DNA of 64,000 nucleotides from Nocardioides sp. SR21 (GCF_022761125.1 NZ_JAKWJR010000002.1:372001-436000), one strand, 5' to 3'; positions 16,290 to 25,579 are shown, numbered from the stretch's first letter. Notes: generated by a model not told the origin, from the letters alone. Translations and numbers: made by a program.

Positions 16290-16319
16290 TTTACGGACGC
16301 GGGCGTATTCTTTACGGAC
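16290..16319. repeat. Two TTTACGGAC direct repeats, 21-bp period
   Basis: TTTACGGAC occurs at 16290-16298 and 16311-16319, a period of two helical turns. The pair lies upstream of the DUF6221 gene and downstream of the DUF1214 gene. It could be an operator. Confidence 0.4.
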
Positions 16320-16338
16320 TGGTCTGGATGTCCCCGGG

Positions 16339-17484
16339 TCAGGAGACCGACATCGGGGCGTCGGTGACCTTCACCAGCGACACCACGGGCTGCTCCGGGA
16401 CCCGGTCGACGAGGAACCACCGGAACGCGAGGTTCCCTCGCGGCAGGTCGAGGGTGGTGATCGCGTTCGGGTGGTCGAGCTGCCGACGCGCGATCACGGT
16501 GGTGACCGTGCCGTCCGCGTTGGGTACGGCGGCGCCGCCGTTCACCGAGATCCGACCGTCGGTGACGTTGCGCCCGGCCATGTACTGGTTCCACACGATC
16601 AGGCTCCAGAACCGGCACTCCGGCGGCCGGTGGGTGACGACCAGGGCCTCGTCCTCGGCGAGGTCGAAGCTGCCGAACGAGTAGCACGCGTCGGTCGCCG
16701 ACCAGCCGAAGTTGAAGTCCGGGACCTGGTACGGCGCGGCGAAGTCGTTGGCCACCTGGGAGATCTCGTGCCCGAGGTCGTGGCGCTCGTCGTCGTTGCG
16801 TACGCCGACGGCCAGCGGGACGATCGCGAACATGGTGCGCAGCCAGGTCAGCGTGGACCGCAGCGACTGCGCGGTCCCGGCGTCGCCGTGGTCGAGCGGC
16901 CCGGGCTCGTCGAGCGCCACGACCTCCCACTCCACGCGGCGTCCGGTGAGCGGGTCGACCTGGTAGTCGCGGGTGAGCACGGCGGCCGCGTCGGGGGCGA
17001 GCTCGACGAAGACGCCGTCGTACCCCTCCGGCCGGGACGGCCCGATCTGGAACGAGAACCGCCCGTCGGCGTCGAGCTCGAGGTCCTCGTCCTTGACGAC
17101 GCCGACCACCTTGTCCGACCAGGCGCCGGGGGAGGGCTCGTTGTAGATCGTCGCCGAGAAGTAGGCGCTGTCGCCGCGCTGCCCGCTGATCAGGTAGTTG
17201 CGCTGCGGGTCGATCACGATGAACGAGTAGTAGGCGTCGGTGTTGTCGCCGCCCCAGCGCCGGTCACGGCGGAAGGGCGTGACGAGGTCGGAGAACCGCG
17301 GGCGGCCAGGGTCGGAGAACAGGTACGTGTCCAGCCCGACCCCGAGGACGGTCGCGAGCATCCGGTAGCCGTCGGCCACCGCCTGCTCGCCGGACACGGC
17401 GCGGTCACCGGTGAGGAAGCTGCCCTCGAGGTCGCGCAGTCCGTCGAGGAGCTCGTGCCAGGCGGCTGTCGATTCGTACGTCAC
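16339..17484 (-). CDS. DUF1214 domain-containing protein
   Basis: 381 codons from GTG 17484, whose GTGA overlaps the stop of the TetR gene. The C-terminal half carries DUF1214 (NQYMAGRNVTDGRISVNG..., Asp-rich beta strands ending in NLAFRWFLVDRVPEQP). These cytosolic proteins have no defined reaction, but in actinobacteria they are frequent in lipid, steroid or xenobiotic gene sets. Coupling to the TetR gene, and divergence from a sulfotransferase gene, suggest one regulon. Confidence 0.88.
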   Translation of the reverse strand: MTYESTAAWHELLDGLRDLEGSFLTGDRAVSGEQAVADGYRMLATVLGVGLDTYLFSDPGRPRFSDLVTPFRRDRRWGGDNTDAYYSFIVIDPQRNYLISGQRGDSAYFSATIYNEPSPGAWSDKVVGVVKDEDLELDADGRFSFQIGPSRPEGYDGVFVELAPDAAAVLTRDYQVDPLTGRRVEWEVVALDEPGPLDHGDAGTAQSLRSTLTWLRTMFAIVPLAVGVRNDDERHDLGHEISQVANDFAAPYQVPDFNFGWSATDACYSFGSFDLAEDEALVVTHRPPECRFWSLIVWNQYMAGRNVTDGRISVNGGAAVPNADGTVTTVIARRQLDHPNAITTLDLPRGNLAFRWFLVDRVPEQPVVSLVKVTDAPMSVS

Positions 17485-18038
17485 GGTGCGATGCCTTTCA
17501 GGAGGAGGGTGGTCGTGCGGTCGATCCAGGCGTCGTCGAGGTCGTCGCCGCCGCGGAACAGGAGGGCCAGCAGGGTCGTCCCGGCCATGGCCTCGATGAC
17601 GGCATCGGGCTCGATGCCGGCGCGGGCGAGCCGGTCGCGGGCGGTGCCCAGCGGTCCGTCCGCGAGACGCCCCACGAGGGCCGCGTGCAGCGTGGGGTCG
17701 GCCGCGAACTCCGCGATCAGGCCGGGGACCGCGGCGCGCGCGACCGGGTGGGCGAACACGTCGACGCAGGCGCGGACCATCGCGCGCAGGTCGGTCGCCA
17801 GGTCGCCGGTGTCGGGGACCTGCACCCGCTCCGCGTCGGTCGGGAACGCCGCCTCGTGCGCGAGGTGCGCCTTGCTCCGCCACCGCCGGTAGATCGCCGG
17901 CTTCGTCGTACCGGCCCGCTCGGCGACGGCGTCCATCGTCAGGTCGGCGTACCCGACCTCGACCAGCAGCTCGGCGGTCGCGTCGAGGAGGGCGCGGTCG
18001 ATGCGCCGGTCACGTGGTCTACCCGGGGCTGTCGTCAT
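17481..18038 (-). CDS. TetR/AcrR family transcriptional regulator
   Basis: 185 codons from ATG 18038. The N-terminal helix-turn-helix is LTMDAVAERAGTTKPAIYRRW, followed by a typical all-helical ligand-binding domain. It is co-transcribed with the DUF1214 gene and faces the sulfotransferase gene; an inverted repeat in the 28-base gap is the likely operator. ATG 18038 is chosen because upstream codons would lie inside the sulfotransferase gene. The ligand is unknown. Confidence 0.9.
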   Translation of the reverse strand: MTTAPGRPRDRRIDRALLDATAELLVEVGYADLTMDAVAERAGTTKPAIYRRWRSKAHLAHEAAFPTDAERVQVPDTGDLATDLRAMVRACVDVFAHPVARAAVPGLIAEFAADPTLHAALVGRLADGPLGTARDRLARAGIEPDAVIEAMAGTTLLALLFRGGDDLDDAWIDRTTTLLLKGIAP

Positions 18039-18061
18039 TACGAAACTGACCGTAACGTAAT
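18037..18061. promoter_or_regulatory. Candidate TetR operator over both divergent starts
   Basis: ATTACG (18037-18042) and CGTAAT (18056-18061) are exact inverted arms around a 13-base centre. The site covers the ATG of the TetR gene and the TAACGT -10 box (18053-18058) of the sulfotransferase gene, so one dimer could shut both. Confidence 0.55.
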
Positions 18062-18066
18062 CGGGC

Positions 18067-19284
18067 GTGGTGCACCTGGACGATCTGGACCAGCCGCGGT
18101 TCGCTCCCGACATCGAGGAGATCCGCGGCTTCATGACGGCGATGGCCGAGCCGCTCCGGCTCGAGTCCGCCGCGCTGCACGAGCAGGCGCGGGCCGAGAC
18201 CGGGCTGAGCGACTTCGGGCCGCGCGACTACGAGGAGCGGCTCGACGTGCTGCTTGCCGCGATGCGCGAGATCGACGGCCTCGACGGGCCGGGTCTGCTC
18301 AACCTGCACTCGCAGCTGCTCCAGATGCTGCGCAACCGGCTGCTGCTCACCGACCTGCTCGCGCAGCATCCGGAGATCCATGACATCGAGCTGGTACCGC
18401 CGGTGGTGATCGCCGGCCTGCCGCGCACGGGTACGACGCACCTGCACAACCTGCTCGCCGCGGGTCCGACGTTCCGCACCCTGCCGTACTGGGAGAGCAT
18501 GGAGCCGCTGCCGATGCCGGGCGAGGTGGGCGACGCCGACCGCCGGGCGCGCGCCGACCTGGCCGTCGGGTTCATGAACGCGGCGATGCCGCACTTCGCG
18601 CTGATGCACGAGATGACGACCGACCACGTGCACGAGGAGATCCAGCTCCTCGCCAACGACTTCTCCACGATGTTCTTCGAGACGGTCGCGGAGGTCCCGG
18701 CCTGGCGCGACCACTACCTGGCGCACGACCAGCAGCCGCACTACCGCTACCTGCGGACCCAGCTGCAGGCGCTGCAGCACGTGCGCGGCGGGCGGCGCTG
18801 GCTGCTGAAGTCGCCGCAGCACCTCGAGCAGCTGCCCGCGCTGGAGGCGGTGTTCCCCGGACTCACCGTCGTGGTGACGCACCGCGACCCGGTGCCGGTC
18901 ACGATCTCGATGGCCACGATGATCGCCTACACCGCGCGCATGCACCGGAGCCCGGTGCCGGCCGCGAAGATCGGCCACTACTGGGCCGACCGGATCGACG
19001 TGATGCTGACGGCGTTGGTGCGCGACCGCGACGCTGTCCCGCCGGATCGCTCGATCGACGTCCGCTTCGACGAGTTCATGGCCGACGACCTCGCGACGGC
19101 CGATCGCGTCCTCGCCCTCGCCGGTGAGCAGGTCACGCCCGAGGCGGCTGCGGCGATGGCCGACTACCTCGCCGGTCATCAGCGTGGCCGGCTCGGCACC
19201 GTCGACTACCGCGCCGCCGACGTCGGCCTCGACGAGGACGAGCTGCGCGAGCGCTTCGCGCCGTACGCCGCCCGGTTCCTCTAG
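18067..19284 (+). CDS. Sulfotransferase family protein
   Basis: 405 codons from GTG 18067 (a second GTG follows at once). The PAPS-binding 5'-phosphosulfate loop is IAGLPRTGTTHLHNLLA at about residues 117-133, and LLKSPQHLEQLP plus VVTHRDPVPV form the 3'-phosphate site. The enzyme moves sulfate from PAPS to a hydroxyl or amine, possibly of a lipid or sterol. TAACGT 8 bases before the GTG suggests a nearly leaderless mRNA. Its stop codon shares CTAG with the convergent LCP gene. Confidence 0.9.
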   Translation: MVHLDDLDQPRFAPDIEEIRGFMTAMAEPLRLESAALHEQARAETGLSDFGPRDYEERLDVLLAAMREIDGLDGPGLLNLHSQLLQMLRNRLLLTDLLAQHPEIHDIELVPPVVIAGLPRTGTTHLHNLLAAGPTFRTLPYWESMEPLPMPGEVGDADRRARADLAVGFMNAAMPHFALMHEMTTDHVHEEIQLLANDFSTMFFETVAEVPAWRDHYLAHDQQPHYRYLRTQLQALQHVRGGRRWLLKSPQHLEQLPALEAVFPGLTVVVTHRDPVPVTISMATMIAYTARMHRSPVPAAKIGHYWADRIDVMLTALVRDRDAVPPDRSIDVRFDEFMADDLATADRVLALAGEQVTPEAAAAMADYLAGHQRGRLGTVDYRAADVGLDEDELRERFAPYAARFL

Positions 19285-20357
19285 GCGCAGAGGCCGTTGG
19301 CGGCGGCGCTCTCCGCGGAGCCGCTCGGGTTGCGGCCACTGATCGCGCCGCGACCGAACGCGCCGAGCGGCTCGTCGTCGATGACCTTCTCCCAGAGCTC
19401 GTCGGCCTCGGGGGTGAGCTGCAGGCGGCCCCAGTTCGGGTCGCCCGTCGGGAACTCCGAGGTCGGCGCGGTGACGAAGCGGATCTTGTCGAGGTCCGCC
19501 TTGCGCAGCGAGGACGCCAGCTTCACGAGCTCGCCGACGCTCGCGAGCTCGGGGTTCGTGGTGATCGAGTCCGCGAGGGCGCTGGCGAACTTGTAGAGCT
19601 TGTCGGGACGGGTCAGCGTGTTCGCGGACATCACCTGGCTCAGCATCGACGCGACGAACGCCTGCTGGCGCTTCATCCGGCCGAGGTCGGAGTTCGGGGT
19701 CGAGCTGCGCTGCCGCACGTACGCGAGCGAGTCCTCGCCGTCCAGGAGGCGGTCGCCGGCGTCGAGGTGGATGTTGTGCTCGTCGTCGTCGATGTCGTAC
19801 GGGATGCAGATCTGCACGCCACCGATGGCGTCGACCATGTCCTTGAAGCCGCCGAAGTCGACCACGACGTAGTCGTCGATGAAGACGCCGGTGACGGACT
19901 CGACCTGGGCGACGGTGCACGCGGCGCCGCCGACGGCGTACGCCTCGTTCCAGGTGACCTCCGTCGCGGCCGGGATCGACTTCTCGCCGTCGTGGCACTC
20001 GGGCCGGTCGACCAGGGTGTCGCGCGGGATCGAGATGCCGTACGCCTCGCGCCGGCCGTCCGCGACGTGGAGCAGCATCGTCAGGTCCGAACCGCCGAGG
20101 CCGCCCTCGCCGTCGATGCTGCAGCCGTCGCAGTCGCGGGCGTCGGTGCCGATGACCAGCATGTTGAAGGCGCCGGTCGGGAGCTCCGGCTCGGGACGCT
20201 CGACACCCGGCGGGTGGATGATCGAGGGGCCGACGTCGATCTTCTTGTCGACCTGGTTGTAGGCGAAGACGACGGTCGCGGCAGTCACCAGCGCCACGAC
20301 GAGCTCGGCGACCACGATGACGCGCAGGACTGAGCGTCGGCGTCGAGCATCCGGCAC
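19281..20357 (-). CDS. LCP (LytR-CpsA-Psr) family cell-wall ligase
   Basis: 358 codons from GTG 20357, preceded by GGGAGGGAAG. A basic N-terminus (ARRRRSVLR) leads into one membrane helix (residues 12-33), so the rest lies outside the membrane. The catalytic LCP domain has GAFNMLVIGTDAR, GGSDLTMLLH, AYGISIPRDTLVD and DSLAYVRQR, including the Arg and Asp residues that bind the pyrophosphate lipid. These enzymes attach teichoic-acid-like or arabinogalactan-type glycopolymers to peptidoglycan. It is monocistronic here. Confidence 0.93.
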   Translation of the reverse strand: MPDARRRRSVLRVIVVAELVVALVTAATVVFAYNQVDKKIDVGPSIIHPPGVERPEPELPTGAFNMLVIGTDARDCDGCSIDGEGGLGGSDLTMLLHVADGRREAYGISIPRDTLVDRPECHDGEKSIPAATEVTWNEAYAVGGAACTVAQVESVTGVFIDDYVVVDFGGFKDMVDAIGGVQICIPYDIDDDEHNIHLDAGDRLLDGEDSLAYVRQRSSTPNSDLGRMKRQQAFVASMLSQVMSANTLTRPDKLYKFASALADSITTNPELASVGELVKLASSLRKADLDKIRFVTAPTSEFPTGDPNWGRLQLTPEADELWEKVIDDEPLGAFGRGAISGRNPSGSAESAAANGLCA

Positions 20358-20492
20358 GGTGGTCTTCCCTCCCCAAGGATCCCCGAGATCCGGGATCAGC
20401 CTAGACGGGGCCTGTTAACCCGGCGTCACTACGCTCATGGCGGTGTCCGATTTCCGCCAGAAGGTGTCGGCGCCGTGAGTCAGGATGGGGTC

Positions 20493-21971
20493 ATGAACAG
20501 CGAGCGACTCGACCCGGAGTCCTGCTACCGCGCGGTGAAGTCGCGTGACCGGCGCTTCGACGGTGTCTTCTACACCGCAGTCCGCACCACCGGCATCTAC
20601 TGCCGGCCGTCCTGCCCGGCGCGGACCCCGGCGTACCAGAACGTCACGTTCCACCCCAGCGCGGCGTCCGCCCAGGCGGCCGGCTACCGCGCCTGCAAGC
20701 GCTGCCTGCCCGACGCGACGCCGGGCAGCCCCGACTGGGACGTCGCCGCCACCGCGGCCGGTCGCGCGATGCGGCTGATCGCCGACGGCGTGGTCGACCG
20801 CGAGGGCGTGGACGGTCTGGCGACCCGGGTCGGGTACACGCCGCGGCACCTCACCCGGCTGCTGACCGGGGAGCTCGGTGCCGGCCCGCTCGCCCTCGCC
20901 CGCGCCCGGCGCGCCCAGACCGCGCGGGTGCTGATCGAGACGACCGAGCTGACGTACGCCGACATCGCGTTCGCGTCCGGCTTCTCCAGCGTCCGGCAGT
21001 TCAACGACACGATCCGTGAGGTCTACGCGTCGTCGCCGACCGAGCTGCGCGGCCGGCGCGGGCGCGGCACGACGACCGGCGCGGTGACGATGCGGCTCGC
21101 GGTACGCACGCCGTTCGCCGGACGCGCGCTGCTCGACTTCCTCGCGGTGCGCGCGATTCCAGGTGTCGAGGCGGCCGGAGACGACTGGTACGCACGGACG
21201 CTCTCGCTCCCGCACGGCTCGGGGATCGTCCGGCTCGAGATCCCCGACGTCGCCGAGCCCGGGCAGACCGCGTTCGTCTCCGCGACGTTCGCGCTCGAGG
21301 ACCTGCGCGACACCGCCGCCGCGACCGAGCGGGTACGCCGGCTGCTGGACGCGGACTGCGACCCGGTCGCGGTGTCCGACGCGTTCGCCGGCGACCCCGT
21401 GATCGGCCCGCTCGTCCGGGCGGTGCCCGGGCTGCGCGTGCCCGGCCACGTGGACGGCCACGAGATCGCCGTCCGCGCGGTGCTCGGTCAGCAGGTCAGC
21501 GTCGCCGGCGCCCGGACGGTCGCAGCCCGACTGGTCGCCGAGCACGGCCGCGCGGTCGCGCACCCGGTCGAGGGACTGACCCTCCTGTTCCCGTCCGCAT
21601 CGACGTTGGCCGGACTGTCGCCCGAGGACCTGCCGATGCCGCGCTCACGCGGCCGGGCGCTGATCGCGCTGTGCGCGGCGCTGGCCTCCGGCGACATCGC
21701 CCTCGACCGGGGGCCCGACCGCGACGACGTACGCCGCTCGTTGCTCGCGATCCCGGGCATCGGGCCGTGGACCGCCGACTACATCGCGCTGCGCGCGCTC
21801 GGTCATCCCGACGTCTTCCTGCCGACCGACATCGGCATCCGCGACGCGCTCGCCGGCCTCGGCCGCGACCCGTCGACCGCTGCGGACCTCGCCGAGGGAT
21901 GGGCGCCCTGGCGCTCGTACGCGCAGCTGCACCTCTGGCATACCCTCACGCCCACGAGCAAGGAGCAATGA
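20493..21971 (+). CDS. Ada-AlkA fusion: methylphosphotriester domain, AraC helix-turn-helix and 3-methyladenine DNA glycosylase II
   Basis: 492 codons if ATG 20493 (with GGATGGGG upstream) is used; GTG 20475 would add six. Domains: Ada zinc/methyl-acceptor domain with C37, C41, C68 and C71, positioned as in E. coli Ada; AraC-type helix-turn-helix (about 95-190); AlkA N-terminal domain; and HhH-GPD glycosylase domain with LLAIPGIGPWTADYIALRALG and the catalytic Asp in LPTDIG. It should sense DNA methylation, activate its own expression and excise alkylated bases. The ogt gene follows 1 base later, so this is an adaptive-response operon. Confidence 0.94.
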   Translation: MNSERLDPESCYRAVKSRDRRFDGVFYTAVRTTGIYCRPSCPARTPAYQNVTFHPSAASAQAAGYRACKRCLPDATPGSPDWDVAATAAGRAMRLIADGVVDREGVDGLATRVGYTPRHLTRLLTGELGAGPLALARARRAQTARVLIETTELTYADIAFASGFSSVRQFNDTIREVYASSPTELRGRRGRGTTTGAVTMRLAVRTPFAGRALLDFLAVRAIPGVEAAGDDWYARTLSLPHGSGIVRLEIPDVAEPGQTAFVSATFALEDLRDTAAATERVRRLLDADCDPVAVSDAFAGDPVIGPLVRAVPGLRVPGHVDGHEIAVRAVLGQQVSVAGARTVAARLVAEHGRAVAHPVEGLTLLFPSASTLAGLSPEDLPMPRSRGRALIALCAALASGDIALDRGPDRDDVRRSLLAIPGIGPWTADYIALRALGHPDVFLPTDIGIRDALAGLGRDPSTAADLAEGWAPWRSYAQLHLWHTLTPTSKEQ

Positions 21972-21972
21972 G

Positions 21973-22452
21973 ATGTGGACCGTCATCGACTCGCCGATCG
22001 GTGAGCTGCGGCTCGTCGAGCAGGGCGGCGCCATCACCGCGATCGAGTTCTCGCCGTTCCGCGACAACGACGGCCGGGTGCGCGGCGACCGCGCCGACGA
22101 CAATCCGGTGCTCGTCGAGGCCGCGCGGCAGCTCGCGGCGTACTTCTCCCGCGACCTCAAGGAGTTCGACCTCCCGCTCGCGCCGCAGGGCAGCGACTTC
22201 CAGCAGCGCGTGTGGGACCAGCTCCTCGGCGTCGGCTGGGGCGAGACCGCGTCGTACGGCGAGATCGCGCACCGGCTCGGCCACACCAACGCCGCGTCCC
22301 GTGCGGTCGGCCTGGCCAACGGCCGCAACCCGATCCCGATCGTGATCCCGTGCCACCGGATCATCGGCGCCAACGGGACGCTCACCGGCTACGCCGGCGG
22401 GCTCGACCGCAAGCAGCTCCTGCTGGAGCTCGAGCAGGATGCGTTGTTCTGA
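21973..22452 (+). CDS. ogt: Methylated-DNA--[protein]-cysteine S-methyltransferase
   Basis: 159 codons from ATG 21973; AGGAGC precedes it inside the end of the Ada-AlkA gene. The acceptor cysteine is C127 in IPCHRIIGANG. The enzyme takes methyl groups from O6-methylguanine in DNA and is used once. It has an N-terminal RNase H-like half and normal length. The stop codon is the first base triplet of the terminator hairpin. Confidence 0.95.
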   Translation: MWTVIDSPIGELRLVEQGGAITAIEFSPFRDNDGRVRGDRADDNPVLVEAARQLAAYFSRDLKEFDLPLAPQGSDFQQRVWDQLLGVGWGETASYGEIAHRLGHTNAASRAVGLANGRNPIPIVIPCHRIIGANGTLTGYAGGLDRKQLLLELEQDALF

Positions 22453-22476
22453 GTGACGGGCGAAGCCCGTCACTCA
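22450..22476. terminator. Terminator hairpin starting at the ogt stop codon
   Basis: TGAGTGACGGGC and its exact complement form a 12-bp stem around GAA. The TGA of ogt is the first arm's beginning. No U-tract follows. Confidence 0.75.
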
Positions 22477-22490
22477 GATAGCACGACGCA

Positions 22491-22623
22491 GGTCGAGTAG
22501 CCGCGCGAGCGAGGCACGAGCTCGCGACCGGCGTATCGAGACCCGGTGAGTCGAGAAGCAGCCGGTGCTCCGTCTCGATACGCGAGTCGCGACCTCCTTC
22601 GTTGCTCGCGCGGCTACTCGACC
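22491..22623. repeat. Dispersed 52-bp palindromic repeat, complete copy
   Basis: The left arm (22491-22542) starts GGTCGAGTAGCCGCGCGAGC and ends GCGTATCGAGAC; the right arm (22572-22623) is its imperfect complement. A 29-base centre separates them. The left arm recurs with one mismatch at 37162-37213. It lies between ogt and the end of the IclR gene, both of which read towards it. Confidence 0.85.
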
Positions 22624-22664
22624 AGGATGCTGATTCCCAGCCTTCGCGAGCTCAGGCTGGGGCA

Positions 22665-23387
22665 TCACTCAGCAGCAGCGCGCCGCAGCGACTCCGACAA
22701 CCGCTCCGCGGCGGCGAGGACGGCGGGGGCGTGCATCCGGCCCGGCTGGCGCGAGAGGCGCTCGAGCGGGCCGGAGACCGAGACGGCGGCGATCACCTTG
22801 CCGCCGGGGGAGCGGACCGGGGCGGAGACCGAGGCCACGCCCTGCTCGCGCTCGCCGATGGACTGGGCCCACCCGCGGCGGCGGATTCCGGAGAGGGCGG
22901 CGGCCGAGAAGGCGGCGTTCTGCAGACCGCGGTGCATGCGCTCCGGGTCCTCCCAGGCGAGCAGCACCTGGGCGGCCGAGCCGGCGCGCATCGTGAGCTG
23001 CGAGCCGACCGGGATGGTGTCGCGCAGGCCGGAGGGGCGCTCGGCGGCAGCGACGCACACGCGGTGCTCGCCCTGGCGGCGCCAGAGCTGGGCGGACTCG
23101 CCGGTGATGTCGCGCAGTCGCGCCAGCACCGGGCCGGCGGTGGCGAGGAGCCGGTCCTCGCCGGCCGCGGCGGAGAGCTCCGAGAGCCGCGGGCCGAGCA
23201 CGAAGCGGCCCTGCATATCGCGCGCGACGAGGCGGTGGTGCTCGAGCGCGACCGCGAGCCGGTGGGCCGTCGGTCGGGCCAGGCCGGTGCCGGCGACCAG
23301 GCCCGCGAGGGTGGCCGGTCCGGACTCGAGGGCGGTGAGCACGAGGGCGGCCTTGTCGAGCACGCCGACGCCGCTGGAGTTGTCCAT
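22665..23387 (-). CDS. IclR-family regulator of leucine biosynthesis (NdgR/LtbR-type)
   Basis: 240 codons from ATG 23387. N-terminal winged helix (VLDKAALVLTALESGPATLAGLVAGTGLARPTAHRLAVAL) and C-terminal IclR effector domain. Its position, divergent from leuCD with a 104-base gap, is that of NdgR in Streptomyces and LtbR in Corynebacterium, which control leuCD and other amino acid genes. I take this gene to be the same regulator. An inverted repeat at 23403-23440 is the probable binding site. Confidence 0.9.
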   Translation of the reverse strand: MDNSSGVGVLDKAALVLTALESGPATLAGLVAGTGLARPTAHRLAVALEHHRLVARDMQGRFVLGPRLSELSAAAGEDRLLATAGPVLARLRDITGESAQLWRRQGEHRVCVAAAERPSGLRDTIPVGSQLTMRAGSAAQVLLAWEDPERMHRGLQNAAFSAAALSGIRRRGWAQSIGEREQGVASVSAPVRSPGGKVIAAVSVSGPLERLSRQPGRMHAPAVLAAAERLSESLRRAAAE

Positions 23388-23402
23388 ATGGCAATACTGC
23401 CG

Positions 23403-23440
23403 TCTCACAACCTGGGATGCAAGTGGTACGGTATGTGAGA
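23403..23440. promoter_or_regulatory. Inverted repeat in the ndgR-like/leuC intergenic region
   Basis: TCTCACA (23403-23409) and TGTGAGA (23434-23440) are exact complements 24 bases apart. Between them lies TACGGT (23427-23432), a possible -10 box for leuCD. A regulator bound to both arms would cover that promoter. Confidence 0.5.
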
Positions 23441-23491
23441 TCGAACGGATCACCAGTTGACGTCACGACGACGTGAGGGAAGAGGGAACCG

Positions 23492-24919
23492 ATGGGCAAG
23501 ACCCTGTCAGAGAAGGTGTGGGACGAGCACGTCGTCCGCTCGGTCGAAGGGGAGCCCGACCTCCTCTTCATCGACCTCCACCTCATTCACGAGGTCACCT
23601 CGCCGCAGGCGTTCGACGGCCTCCGCATCGCCGGCCGACAGGTCCGCCGCCCCGATCTGACGCTCGCCACCGAGGACCACAACGTCCCGACCCTCGACTG
23701 GGACAAGCCGATCGCCGACCCGGTCTCGCGCACGCAGGTCGAGACCCTGCGCAGGAACTGCGAGGAGTTCGGCGTCCGCCTGCACCCGCTCGGCGACATC
23801 GAGCAGGGCATCGTGCACGTCGTCGGTCCGCAGCTCGGCCTGACCCAGCCCGGCATGACGATCGTCTGCGGCGACTCGCACACCTCCACGCACGGCGCGT
23901 TCGGCTCGATCGCCCACGGCATCGGTACGTCGGAGGTCGAGCACGTGCTCGCCACCCAGACGCTGCCGCAGGCGCGCCCGAAGACCATGGCCGTCACCGT
24001 GAACGGCACGCTCCCCGACGGCGTCACCGCCAAGGACCTGATCCTCTACCTGATCACCCAGGAGGGGACCGGCGGCGGCCAGGGCTACATCGTCGAGTAT
24101 CGCGGCCAGGCGATCCGCGAGCTCTCGATGGAGGCCCGCATGACCGTCTGCAACATGAGCATCGAGTGGGGCGCCAAGGCCGGCATGATCGCTCCCGACG
24201 AGGTCACGTTCGCCTACCTCGAGGACAAGCCCGAGGCGCCCAAGGGCGCCGAGTGGGACGCCGCGGTCGCGCACTGGAAGACGCTGGTCTCCGACGACGA
24301 CGCGGAGTTCGACAAGGAGATCGTGATCGACGCGGCCGACATCACGCCGTGGGTCACCTGGGGCACCAACCCCGGCCAGGGCGCGCCGCTCGGCGGCACC
24401 GTCCCGTCGCCGGCCGACTTCGAGGACGCGATCGACAAGGTCGCGGCCGAGAACGCCCTGCGCTACATGGACCTCGAGGCCGGTACGCCCCTGCGCGAGG
24501 TCACGATCGACACCGTCTTCGTCGGCTCGTGCACCAACGGTCGCCTCGAGGACCTGCGTGAGGCCGCCTCCGTCATCAAGGGCCACAAGGTCGCCGACGG
24601 CACGCGCATGCTCGTCGTCCCGGGCTCGGCGCGGGTGCGCCTCGAGGCCGAGGCCGAGGGTCTCGACCTCGTGTTCAAGGAGGCCGGCGCCGAGTGGCGT
24701 GGCGCGGGCTGCTCGATGTGCCTGGGCATGAACCCCGACACCCTGGCCCCGGGCGAGCGCAGCGCCTCGACGTCGAACCGCAACTTCGAGGGCCGCCAGG
24801 GCAAGGGTGGTCGCACCCACCTCGTGTCGGTGCCGGTCGCGGCCGCCACCGCCGTCCGCGGCACGCTGTCCACGCCCGCCGACCTGGTCTCGACGAGCTC
24901 GACCAACGGAGGGAACTGA
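23492..24919 (+). CDS. leuC: 3-isopropylmalate dehydratase large subunit
   Basis: 475 codons from ATG 23492, preceded by GGGAAGAGGGA. Aconitase-family subunit carrying the 4Fe-4S cluster on C347 (GSCTNGR), C407 and C410 (GCSMCLGMN). With LeuD it isomerises 2-isopropylmalate to 3-isopropylmalate in leucine synthesis. Length is normal and all ligands are present. LeuD starts 1 base after its stop. Confidence 0.98.
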   Translation: MGKTLSEKVWDEHVVRSVEGEPDLLFIDLHLIHEVTSPQAFDGLRIAGRQVRRPDLTLATEDHNVPTLDWDKPIADPVSRTQVETLRRNCEEFGVRLHPLGDIEQGIVHVVGPQLGLTQPGMTIVCGDSHTSTHGAFGSIAHGIGTSEVEHVLATQTLPQARPKTMAVTVNGTLPDGVTAKDLILYLITQEGTGGGQGYIVEYRGQAIRELSMEARMTVCNMSIEWGAKAGMIAPDEVTFAYLEDKPEAPKGAEWDAAVAHWKTLVSDDDAEFDKEIVIDAADITPWVTWGTNPGQGAPLGGTVPSPADFEDAIDKVAAENALRYMDLEAGTPLREVTIDTVFVGSCTNGRLEDLREAASVIKGHKVADGTRMLVVPGSARVRLEAEAEGLDLVFKEAGAEWRGAGCSMCLGMNPDTLAPGERSASTSNRNFEGRQGKGGRTHLVSVPVAAATAVRGTLSTPADLVSTSSTNGGN

Positions 24920-24920
24920 C

Positions 24921-25526
24921 ATGGAGAAGTTCACCAGCCACACCGGTGTCGGCGTCCCGCTGCGTCGCAGCGACGTGGACACCGACCAGATCATCCCGGC
25001 CGAGTACCTCAAGCGGGTCACGCGCAGCGGCTTCGAGGACGGCCTGTTCTCGGCCTGGCGCAACGACCCGACCTTCGTGCTCAACAACCCGGCGTACGCC
25101 GAGGGCTCGGTCCTGATCGCCGGCCCGAACTTCGGCACCGGCTCGTCGCGCGAGCACGCCGTCTGGGCGCTGCAGAACTACGGCTTCAAGGCCGTGATCT
25201 CGCCGCGCTTCGGCGACATCTTCCGCGGCAACTCCGGCAAGGCCGGCCTGCTGACCGGCAAGGTCGACGAGAAGGTCGTCCAGCGACTGTGGGACTACCT
25301 CGACGAGAACCCTGGCGCCACCGTCACCGTCGACCTCGAGTCCCGCACGGTGCGTGCCGGCGAGGGCCCCGACGCGATCGAGGACTCCTTCGACATCGAC
25401 GACTACACCCGCTGGCGGCTGCTCGAGGGGCTCGACGACATCGGGATCACGCTCGGACACGAGGCCGACATCGCGTCGTACGAGGCGAATCGGCCGAGTT
25501 GGAAGGCCGTGACGATTCGCGGCTGA
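24921..25526 (+). CDS. leuD: 3-isopropylmalate dehydratase small subunit
   Basis: 201 codons from ATG 24921; GGAGGG is 8 bases upstream inside leuC. It has the swivel-domain motifs [14 protein letters not shown] and [17 protein letters not shown]. It completes the LeuCD isomerase. A strong terminator follows. Confidence 0.97.
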   Translation: MEKFTSHTGVGVPLRRSDVDTDQIIPAEYLKRVTRSGFEDGLFSAWRNDPTFVLNNPAYAEGSVLIAGPNFGTGSSREHAVWALQNYGFKAVISPRFGDIFRGNSGKAGLLTGKVDEKVVQRLWDYLDENPGATVTVDLESRTVRAGEGPDAIEDSFDIDDYTRWRLLEGLDDIGITLGHEADIASYEANRPSWKAVTIRG

Positions 25527-25539
25527 CAAACCGTCTCTC

Positions 25540-25579
25540 TGAGGGCGAATTCCCAAGCAGGCTTGGGGATTCGCCCTCA
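25540..25579 (+). terminator. Terminator of leuCD
   Basis: TGAGGGCGAA and its complement TTCGCCCTCA form the outer stem, continued by CCCAAGC/GCTTGGG with one mismatch, followed by TTGCGTT. Confidence 0.85.
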
